Shown here piece by piece: positions 30,747 to 37,671 of a DNA stretch of 39,735 nucleotides. Numbering within the stretch: the first letter of the stretch is position 1; the number at the start of each line of letters is the position of its first letter. The DNA comes from Rhodospirillaceae bacterium (GTDB lineage Bacteria > Pseudomonadota > Alphaproteobacteria > SHVZ01). The stretch spans positions 1 through 39,735 of the forward strand of contig JAEULB010000111.1 in the NCBI GenBank assembly GCA_016792585.1, given 5' to 3'. A model generated the notes under the pieces. That model was not told where the DNA came from, did not search any database, and saw only the letters and a list, made by a program, of their open reading frames with translations. The position numbers were made by a program, and so were the translations under genes.

Positions 30747-32737
30747 GCGACGGCCAAGCTTTCGATGTCCTGCCTCATCCTGTCCACCGCTTGATGAAAG
30801 GCCTGGTCGATCGCCGACAGAAGACGATCGAGTTCGCCGCCGTCGGCGGCCATAAGACTGCGTTGGACCGCCACCTGAAAGAAGCTGAACAAGGTGCCGC
30901 CGAGCAGCTCGACCACCCCGGGCGCCTGCGCCAGCAGCGAGCCGAGAAGAAGGTGATTGGTTCGTTGCGAGGCAACCAGGAGTTCGGCCCGGGTCCGGGG
31001 CGCGGGCGTCATGATGGCATGAAGGATCGTCGAGATTTCCCGAAGTTGCCGCAGGGTGAGGTCGAACGCCGCTCGATATCCGGGGATGAGCGTCGGCGGC
31101 TGCTCGAACCGCGAACGCATCATCGCCAAGGCGCCGGTGCGGGTGCCCCGATAGATGCGGCGGTCCACCTGGTCGACCGTGAGATTGAGGGCGCCCGCGA
31201 TAGCCGCGCCGTCGCTGCACTGGAGAATGGCTCCGGCGTCCTTCGAGGCGGAGATCAGGGTCTCGAGCGAGCGGATGCCGTAGAGAAAGAGGTCGTTGGT
31301 CGTGATCGTCTCGCCGGTTACGGCGGTGATCGGGTGGTAGCCGGTCTTGTCGTCGAAGCCCAACATGGGCATTTCGAGGCCGATATGCTTGAAGTCGGTC
31401 CGTACTTCGCCGGTATCGTCATCGATGTAGACGGTGTTGTCGGCGTGGTGCCGCTTCACGTCCCGGAATCCGAGATCCATGCCCACGAGGGTCACGCGGG
31501 AGAATCCGAGGGCGAGGCCGAGGGCCGCGCCGGAGTTGCCGACAGTCGGGTCGCTGTAGTTCAGGGCCTCAGCCGCGTGGGCGAGCATGGTCGTGCAGGT
31601 GACGCCGATCCGCGGATAGAGAAACGCCTCCGAGAAGAGATCCAGCATCTCGGGATATACGCCGGCCGATCCGATGCAGGCGATCGAGCGCAGGACATTC
31701 GGGTCGTCGAGGGACCGGAAGAACGCCATCGCCTCGGGTGCGGTTTCGAGTTCCAGGTGGAAATCTGGAAGGATGCCGCCGCGCAGGACCGGCCGGATGG
31801 CCGAGCCGCAGGTCATGACGACGCACCGTTCGCGGATCTCCCGGATCAGCTTGATGCTGTCGTTGAGAGAGGGTCCGCTGCCGACGACGACGAGGTCGGT
31901 ATCCGGCACGACCGGCCAGCGCCGGGCTATCCAGCCCGTTGCCTTGGCGAGGTTCTGATGGGTGTGGAGGATCTGGCGCCGCTGGTCCTTGTAGTAGCCC
32001 CGTGGCGTCAGGATGATCGGCATTGCGCGCTGGATGGCTGCCGCCGCCTCCGACATGTCGGGCGTGTCGTAGTGAAGCAGGGCTCGCGCGCCGTGGATGT
32101 GGCTCTGGGCCACCTGGCGAAGCAGGCCCACGAGCGCGTCGCCCCCCTGCTTCCCTCCGAGATTGTTGACGACGCCGAAGGTCCGGCCCGGCCGGAGCAG
32201 GCGGTCGCCGAGGCTGGCCCAGTCAAAGGTCGCCAGGGAAATGGAGAAAAGCGTCTCGGACGGCTCGTAGATGAACAGGTGGTGGATGTCGACGAGCTCC
32301 AGGAGGCGTTGGACGTGGTAGCCGAGACCGATGCCGAAGACGACCACGGTGGGGCCGTAGCCATCGGGAAAGGCATAGGGCGCAGGCTGGGCGACGAGTG
32401 GACGGTCGCTCGCGGCGTCGATCGTCTGTCCGGCTGCGTAGAGGATCTCGTCGTCCGGCGGAATGATCTGGATCGGCGCCTTCAGGCGCGGAGACGTCCC
32501 GAGGAAGTCGTCCACCTGGCGCTGGGCCGCGACCCGCGCCGGTTCGGGATAGAGCAGGCCTTCGGCAGTCCGGATGTTGACCGGCTGTCCGGTCGCAGGA
32601 TCGCGGACGATCAGCTCCTCGATGCCGGGGGCCGGCTCGGCGGAGATGACATAGTCAGGATTCAGGCGCCTGAAGAACTCGATGTTCCGGCGATGGATCC
32701 GGACCGGATCGTACAGATCGGGAATGGCTCCCGTCAT
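30743..32737 (-). CDS. Maf-type motility accessory glycosyltransferase (DUF115)
   Basis: A 664-residue protein of the Maf family, cytosolic enzymes that attach nonulosonic acids to flagellin before export in Campylobacter, Helicobacter, Aeromonas and others. The central MAF/DUF115 domain is clear: VVVGSGPSLNDSIKLIREI, then FHLELETAPEAM, TCTTMLAHAAEAL, NSGAALGLALGF and LVGMDLGFRD. The N-terminal part, with VVFGIGLGYHVQRLLE, is the usual Maf N-domain. It is followed by the acyltransferase with ATGA overlap and preceded by a methyltransferase in the same direction. Its presence with pseG and pseI strongly supports flagellin as the target of pseudaminic acid. Confidence 0.92.
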   Translation of the reverse strand: MTGAIPDLYDPVRIHRRNIEFFRRLNPDYVISAEPAPGIEELIVRDPATGQPVNIRTAEGLLYPEPARVAAQRQVDDFLGTSPRLKAPIQIIPPDDEILYAAGQTIDAASDRPLVAQPAPYAFPDGYGPTVVVFGIGLGYHVQRLLELVDIHHLFIYEPSETLFSISLATFDWASLGDRLLRPGRTFGVVNNLGGKQGGDALVGLLRQVAQSHIHGARALLHYDTPDMSEAAAAIQRAMPIILTPRGYYKDQRRQILHTHQNLAKATGWIARRWPVVPDTDLVVVGSGPSLNDSIKLIREIRERCVVMTCGSAIRPVLRGGILPDFHLELETAPEAMAFFRSLDDPNVLRSIACIGSAGVYPEMLDLFSEAFLYPRIGVTCTTMLAHAAEALNYSDPTVGNSGAALGLALGFSRVTLVGMDLGFRDVKRHHADNTVYIDDDTGEVRTDFKHIGLEMPMLGFDDKTGYHPITAVTGETITTNDLFLYGIRSLETLISASKDAGAILQCSDGAAIAGALNLTVDQVDRRIYRGTRTGALAMMRSRFEQPPTLIPGYRAAFDLTLRQLREISTILHAIMTPAPRTRAELLVASQRTNHLLLGSLLAQAPGVVELLGGTLFSFFQVAVQRSLMAADGGELDRLLSAIDQAFHQAVDRMRQDIESLAVA

Positions 32738-32825
32738 GGCGTCGAAGGCCTTATCGGTACCGGCGGTGCCGGGGCTGGATAGCCGGTGTCGACCGGTGAG
32801 ACAAGGCCGTAGGCCCGCGGATGTC

Positions 32826-33428
32826 TCACTCGGGGAAATGCTGCATCACGAGCTCGCGAACCGCCCCCTCCGGCAGGGGCGATACCGTCGCAAGCGCCCA
32901 GATGTCATAGAACGGAGCGGCGCGGCGCGCCATCGCGACCCGGGTGAAGCCGGCCTCATGCAGCGCCTGCGTCAGAACGCGCTGCGTGAATCCCGTGCGA
33001 TGCGCCATGTGGAGGTTTCCGCCAGCGAGCGCCGGACGATAGCCATAGAGCATATCGAGCGGGGAGATCGGTCCGGCGGGCGACAGATAGGCCTCTTCCG
33101 TCAGCTTGTCTTCGGCGACGAGCGCGGCAATCGACTGGAGATCGGGGCAGGTCACGACGACGAAGCCGTCTGGCGCCAGCACTCGCACGAACTCCGACAG
33201 CGCCTTCGGCACCTCGTGCGGGTAGAGATGCTCGATGTTGTGACTGGAGAAAATCGCATCGACGCTTCCGTCGCGGACCTCGGCCATGTCGGTCATCGTG
33301 CCGACGATATCGGGCGTCACGCCTTCATCGATGTCGAGGCGGAGCTCCGACCAGCCCGGGTCCGCGAAGCCGCGGGTCGGACGGCCGTTTCCTTTCGGTC
33401 CGCATCCGACATGGAGGAAGGTCTTCAT
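32826..33428 (-). CDS. Class I SAM-dependent methyltransferase
   Basis: A 200-residue methyltransferase. The SAM-binding motif I is HVGCGPKGNG, the acidic strand is RLDIDEG, and FSSHNIEHLYPHEVPKAL followed by LAPDGFVVVTCPDL are motifs II and III of the Methyltransf_11/12 type. The start ATG at 33428 gives MKTFLHVGCG; the frame continues upstream as a basic, low-complexity reading that is not a protein. It is the first gene of the set with Maf and the acyltransferase, and diverges from pseG. The likely substrate is a hydroxyl or amine of the nonulosonic acid or of the glycan on flagellin, but this is only context. Confidence 0.85.
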   Translation of the reverse strand: MKTFLHVGCGPKGNGRPTRGFADPGWSELRLDIDEGVTPDIVGTMTDMAEVRDGSVDAIFSSHNIEHLYPHEVPKALSEFVRVLAPDGFVVVTCPDLQSIAALVAEDKLTEEAYLSPAGPISPLDMLYGYRPALAGGNLHMAHRTGFTQRVLTQALHEAGFTRVAMARRAAPFYDIWALATVSPLPEGAVRELVMQHFPE

Positions 33429-33562
33429 GCGATCACTGGTCCGTTCGGATCGTCGCTGTATGCTCGGGACTGACAAGAGGTCGAAGGCCGGCAGCCGGTG
33501 AAGATCGATAACCCAATCGGCCGGGAGCGAGAAGCATTCATCGCCGGCAGGATCTAGGCGCG
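33429..33562. promoter_or_regulatory. Divergent promoter region between the methyltransferase and pseG genes
   Basis: A 134-base gap between divergent genes, so it must hold promoters for the methyltransferase-Maf-acyltransferase set and for the pseG-pseI-SpsF set. I do not see a clear -35/-10 pair or a sigma-54 (GG-N10-GC) site. No hairpins of note. Confidence 0.45.
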
Positions 33563-34615
33563 ATGGCGGGGAAGCTCGCGATCTTCCGTTTCGACGCCGG
33601 CCCGTCGATCGGCCTCGGACATGCGGTTCGCTGCGGCGCACTGGCGGATGTTCTGGCCGCGGCCGGCTGGCGGATCGGGCTGGCCCTGGGGCCGGAAAGC
33701 CTCGCGGCTGCACCGAGACTGTCGGAAAGCGGATACGACATCGAGACGCTCGACGGCGCCGACGAAACCCGCGCGCTGATCAATCGGTGGCCGGGGGGCT
33801 GCGACCTCCTGGTGGTCGACCACTACGGCCGAAGTGCCGCCTTCGAAAGAGAGGCCAGACCCTGGGCCCGACTGGTTCTCGCCCTTGACGACTCGCCCAA
33901 CCGCCAGCACGACTGCGATCTCCTTCTCGATCCGGCGGCACGACCGGAGGAGCGCACCTACGAACCCTTGTCGGCGCGCGGGACGAGGCTTCTGCTCGGT
34001 CCCCAATACGCGCTGCTGCGTCGGTCCTTCATCGAGCGCCGGGAGGCATCGCTGGCACGTCACCGGACTGCCGGGAAGGTTCGCCGGATGCTCGTTGGTC
34101 TCGGCGCCACGGACCCTGCCGACCTGACGTCGCGCGTGATCGAAAGCGTGGCCGCCGCCGTGCCGGGGGCGGCGATCGACATCCTGCTCGGCAAGGCAGC
34201 GCCGCATCTCGATCGAGTCCGAAGCCGGATAGCCGGCCGGCCCGGAATGCGCCTGCTTCTTGATCCGCCTGACGTCGCCGACATCATGGCCGCGGCCGAT
34301 CTCGCCGTGGGTGCCGCGGGGTCGACCAGTTTCGAGCGCGCCTGTCTCGGCCTTCCGGGCGTCTCCCTCGTCGTCGCGAGCAACCAGGAGAGCATCGCCG
34401 GCCTTCTGCACGAGCGGGGCGCGGCTTGCGTGATTGACGGCCGGTCGGGCGATCCGGCGCCGGAGATCGGCCGTGCCCTTCGCGAGCTTGCGGGCGATGA
34501 CGCACGTCGCCGGCGGATGAGCGAAGCCGGCGCGTCGATCGCCGACGGTCAGGGCGCCGAACGGGTGCGCGTGGCGGTCGAGGCGGCCATCATCGCCCGC
34601 CATCCGGAACCCTGA
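33563..34615 (+). CDS. pseG: UDP-2,4-diacetamido-2,4,6-trideoxy-altrose hydrolase, PseG
   Basis: A 350-residue enzyme that releases the 6-deoxy-AltdiNAc sugar from UDP, the step before condensation by PseI. It has the GT28-like GT-B fold. The family N-terminus is clear: FRFDAGPSIGLGHAVRCGALADVL, with the catalytic His at residue 20 (His17 in the Campylobacter enzyme). Later blocks are LLVVDHYG, DDSPNRQHDCDLLLDP, LLGPQYALLRRSF and GAAGSTSFERACLGLPGVSL. The family hallmark ASNQESIAGLLHERG lies close to the C-terminus. It is the first gene of a plus-strand set with pseI and the SpsF-type fusion. Confidence 0.93.
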   Translation: MAGKLAIFRFDAGPSIGLGHAVRCGALADVLAAAGWRIGLALGPESLAAAPRLSESGYDIETLDGADETRALINRWPGGCDLLVVDHYGRSAAFEREARPWARLVLALDDSPNRQHDCDLLLDPAARPEERTYEPLSARGTRLLLGPQYALLRRSFIERREASLARHRTAGKVRRMLVGLGATDPADLTSRVIESVAAAVPGAAIDILLGKAAPHLDRVRSRIAGRPGMRLLLDPPDVADIMAAADLAVGAAGSTSFERACLGLPGVSLVVASNQESIAGLLHERGAACVIDGRSGDPAPEIGRALRELAGDDARRRRMSEAGASIADGQGAERVRVAVEAAIIARHPEP

Positions 34616-34627
34616 ACCCCAATGCCT

Positions 34628-34639
34628 TGATCGCGATCA
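34628..34639. promoter_or_regulatory. Perfect 12-bp palindrome TGATCGCGATCA
   Basis: Lies in the 71-base gap between pseG and pseI. It could bind a dimeric regulator, but GATC-containing palindromes are common by chance in this DNA, so the call is weak. Confidence 0.25.
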
Positions 34640-34686
34640 GCGCGCGGGGCACATTGCCCGCTTCCTAGCTCGGAGACGAATGCCGC

Positions 34687-35736
34687 ATGCCACAGGCCTT
34701 GACCATTGCCGGCCGCAAGATCGGCCAGGGTCAGCCGCCTTTCGTCATTGCCGAACTCTCCGGCAATCACAATGGCGACATCGGACGGGCGAAGCAGTTG
34801 ATGCGCGCCGCCAAGGATGCGGGGGCCGACGCGGTCAAGCTGCAGACCTACACGGCCGACACGATCACCATCAGCCATGACGGGCCCGAGTTCCGGATCA
34901 CCGGCGGCCTCTGGCACAACCGATCCCTGCACGATCTCTACCGCGAGGCGCATACGCCCTGGGAGTGGCATCCGGAGCTGTTCCAGCTCGGCCGGGACCT
35001 CGGCATCCCCGTCTTCAGCTCGCCTTTCGACGAGACGGCGGTGGATTTCCTCGAGGAACTCGGCACGCCGGCCTACAAGGTCGCATCCTTCGAGCTGATC
35101 GATCTGCCCCTGATCCGCAAGATGGCGTCGACGGGCAAGCCGATGATCATGTCGACTGGCCTCGGAAGCCTAGGCGAGATCTCCGAGGCGATCGAGGCGG
35201 CCCGCGGCGCCGGCTGCAAGGAGCTGGCGGTTCTCCATTGCGTCAGCGCGTATCCGAGCCCGGTCGAGGAAGCGAACGTGCGGACGATGACGCACCTCGC
35301 CGAGGCCTTCGATGTCGTCGTCGGGCTTTCCGATCACAGCCCGGGCTCGGCAGTGCCTGCCGCAGCGGTCGCACTCGGCGCGTCGGTCGTCGAGAAGCAC
35401 ATGACGCTGGCGCGCGCCGATGGCGGGCCGGACTCGGCTTTCTCGCTCGAGCCCGACGAGTTTCGCGAGATGGCGGAAACCTGCCGGCTGGTCCAGAAGG
35501 CGGTAGGGCGAGTCAGCTACGAGACGACCGAAAGCGAGAAGGGAAACCTGATCTTCCGTCGGTCCTTGTACGTCGTCGCCGACATCGCCGCCGGCGAGGA
35601 GTTCACCGCGTCGAACGTTCGCTCCATACGTCCGGGCAAGGGTCTGCCGCCGAAGCATCTGCCCCAGGTGCTGGGCCGGGCGGCGCGCCGCGCCATCAAG
35701 CGCGGCACGGCATTGTCTTGGACGGATGTCGACTGA
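34687..35736 (+). CDS. pseI: Pseudaminic acid synthase, PseI
   Basis: A 349-residue enzyme that condenses the PseG product with phosphoenolpyruvate to give pseudaminic acid. It has the NeuB-type TIM barrel followed by the SAF antifreeze-like domain. The PseI-specific pattern is clear: IAELSGNHNGDIGRAKQL, KLQTYTADTITIS, YREAHTPWEWHPELF, FSSPFDETAVDFLEEL, then EKHMTLARADGGPDSAFSLEPDEF, and the SAF domain from RRSLYVVADIAAGEEF to RGTALSW. These features separate it from legionaminic or sialic acid synthases. The start is ATG at 34687, about 12 bases after GGAG; an ATG 7 bases earlier is in another frame. It precedes the SpsF-type fusion by 45 bases. Confidence 0.95.
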   Translation: MPQALTIAGRKIGQGQPPFVIAELSGNHNGDIGRAKQLMRAAKDAGADAVKLQTYTADTITISHDGPEFRITGGLWHNRSLHDLYREAHTPWEWHPELFQLGRDLGIPVFSSPFDETAVDFLEELGTPAYKVASFELIDLPLIRKMASTGKPMIMSTGLGSLGEISEAIEAARGAGCKELAVLHCVSAYPSPVEEANVRTMTHLAEAFDVVVGLSDHSPGSAVPAAAVALGASVVEKHMTLARADGGPDSAFSLEPDEFREMAETCRLVQKAVGRVSYETTESEKGNLIFRRSLYVVADIAAGEEFTASNVRSIRPGKGLPPKHLPQVLGRAARRAIKRGTALSWTDVD

Positions 35737-35781
35737 CCAGGCGCAGGCCCTGACCGGAAGCGGCGACACCTCGGCTTCGCG

Positions 35782-37671
35782 ATGACCGCCGTCGCCATCA
35801 TCCAGGCCCGCATGGGCTCGTCCAGGCTGCCGGGGAAGGTTCTCATGGACCTTTCCGGCCCCTGCTCGCTCGAGCGAACCGCGCGGGCCGCTGCTGCGGC
35901 GCGCGGGGTCGATCGCGTCGCCATCGCGACATCCCGGGCAGCCGGCGACGACGCGATCGCGGAGTGGTGCGCCAGCCGGGGTATCGCCTGCCATCGTGGT
36001 CCCGAAGATGACGTGCTGGCGCGCTATGTCGTGGCTGCCCGCGCCGAGAACGCGGGGATCGTCCTTCGCATCACCGCCGACTGCCCCTTTCTCGACCCCG
36101 AGGTCGTGTCGTCGGTGCTGTTGCTGTTGAAGCTCTCGAAAGCGGACTACGCGGCGAACACGGATCCGCCCAGCTGGCCCGACGGCCTGGATTGCGAAGC
36201 GATGCTCGCGAGCGCGCTGTTCGACGCTGACCGGGAGGCCGAGCGCCCGAGTGACCGCGAGCATGTCACTCCGTTCATCCGCCACAATCGCGGCCGGTTC
36301 CGGGTCGAGAACCTGATCGGCCCGTGGACCGGGCTCGCCGACGAGCGCTGGACCCTCGACACGCCCGCCGATCTCGCCTTCCTGCGCGCCGTGGCCGCGC
36401 ATTTGCCCGTCGACCGTCCAGCGGTCCTGTCGGAGGTCCTCGAGGTTCTGGAGCGGCATCCGGAGCTTCGCCGGCTCAACGCCGGTCAGATCCACAATGA
36501 AGGCTTGGCCCTGTCGATCCGCAAGGAGATCGGCCGTCCAGTCTCGACGAAGGCCGGGCGCAGCGCAGCGCTTCGGACCCGCTTCCGTTCGCTGGCGAGC
36601 GATGAGGGTCCGGTTCTTACCCATGGCGACGGCGCTCTCGTCTGGGACGCGGACGGGAACGAGTATGTCGACCTGACCGGAGGCGACCCGCCGGCCTTGC
36701 TCGGGCACCGGGCGCCGGCTGTGGACCGCGCCATCCGCCGCCAGCTCATCGAAGGCGTGTCCGTCGGGTCGGCCAACAGGCTGTTCGGCGAGCTCGCCGA
36801 GGAGCTGGTCGCGATCCTGCCTGCGATCGAGACGATCCGTTTCGGCAGATCCCGCAGCGAGGTGCTGGCCGACGCTGCCGGGACGGCGCGGGCGACGACC
36901 GGCCGGCGGCAGGTGCTTTGGGTAGGGCCTGCCGGCCTGGGCATCCCGGGCGCGACGACCGTCGACGGCGCGGCCGCTGAGGCAGCGTTGCAGGGAGACG
37001 ATGTTGCCGCCGTCATGATCGACGGCCTCGCTCTTTACTCGGCGCCCGGCGATCCGGCCGGCCTTGCGGCCGCGGCCCGCCGAGCCGGTGCGATCGTCGT
37101 TCTCGACGAGAGCATGACCTGGCCGCGTACCGGGTTTGGAGGCGCACACGGTGCTCTCGGTGTCGGATGCGACTTGATCTGTCTTGCCGGCGCGCTCGGC
37201 GGCGGGTTGTCGCTTGCCGCTCTCGGCGGAGCCCGGCGATTGATGGCCGCCGTGCATGAGCATCGATCCGGCGGCGGTGACGGCGCAGCGGCAGCAGCCG
37301 GCTTGGCGTCCTTGCAGGTGGCGCGTGTGAACGATGTCCCGGCTCGCCTCGCCCAGGCCGGCACCCGACTCGAGGCCGAGCTGGCGAAGCTCGGCGGGTG
37401 GGAATCGGCGTCCAAGTTCATTCGCTTTGCCGGCCCCCCGGCATGGCGCACCTTGGTCACGTCGGATCATCCGGCGATGAACAAAGTCGAGCTGGCTGCG
37501 ATCATCGTCACCGGCCTCAGGGAGCATGGCGTGCATCTGCGCGCGGCACATGGCGTGACGGCGGCCCACGGCGAGAACGAAATCGGCCGCGTGCTCTGGG
37601 CCTACGAGCAGGTTCTGACCCGGATCGAGCAGCTCGGTGCGGGGGGGTCGTCGAAGGCCGGACGGGGATGA
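35782..37671 (+). CDS. SpsF-type cytidylyltransferase fused to a degenerate class III aminotransferase domain
   Basis: A 629-residue two-domain protein. Residues 1-235 form an SpsF-like nucleotidyltransferase, with IQARMGSSRLPGKVL at 7-21, the metal site RITADCPFLDP and YPDGLD/REHVTP-type segments. It replaces PseF, activating pseudaminic acid with CTP. Residues 240-629 align with glutamate-1-semialdehyde aminotransferase-like PLP enzymes, from DGALVWDADGNEYVDLTGG to the end. Asp442 (DESMT), the PLP-nitrogen ligand, is kept. The PLP lysine of the expected CLGKxxGGG motif is Gly470 in LICLAGALGGG, the SGTEA motif is SRSEVL, and the YHG segment is missing. The second domain therefore looks catalytically dead as a transaminase. 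Its stop overlaps the start of the next gene (ATGA). Confidence 0.88.
   Translation: MTAVAIIQARMGSSRLPGKVLMDLSGPCSLERTARAAAAARGVDRVAIATSRAAGDDAIAEWCASRGIACHRGPEDDVLARYVVAARAENAGIVLRITADCPFLDPEVVSSVLLLLKLSKADYAANTDPPSWPDGLDCEAMLASALFDADREAERPSDREHVTPFIRHNRGRFRVENLIGPWTGLADERWTLDTPADLAFLRAVAAHLPVDRPAVLSEVLEVLERHPELRRLNAGQIHNEGLALSIRKEIGRPVSTKAGRSAALRTRFRSLASDEGPVLTHGDGALVWDADGNEYVDLTGGDPPALLGHRAPAVDRAIRRQLIEGVSVGSANRLFGELAEELVAILPAIETIRFGRSRSEVLADAAGTARATTGRRQVLWVGPAGLGIPGATTVDGAAAEAALQGDDVAAVMIDGLALYSAPGDPAGLAAAARRAGAIVVLDESMTWPRTGFGGAHGALGVGCDLICLAGALGGGLSLAALGGARRLMAAVHEHRSGGGDGAAAAAGLASLQVARVNDVPARLAQAGTRLEAELAKLGGWESASKFIRFAGPPAWRTLVTSDHPAMNKVELAAIIVTGLREHGVHLRAAHGVTAAHGENEIGRVLWAYEQVLTRIEQLGAGGSSKAGRG

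Noticed and set aside
30728..32782. A 684-codon plus-strand frame
   Set aside because: It is antisense to the Maf gene, which has clear family motifs; the plus-strand reading has none.
33429..33562. Sigma-54 type flagellar promoter before pseG
   Set aside because: I looked for the GG-N10-GC pattern with TGGCAC/TTGC context and did not find a convincing match here or before repA.
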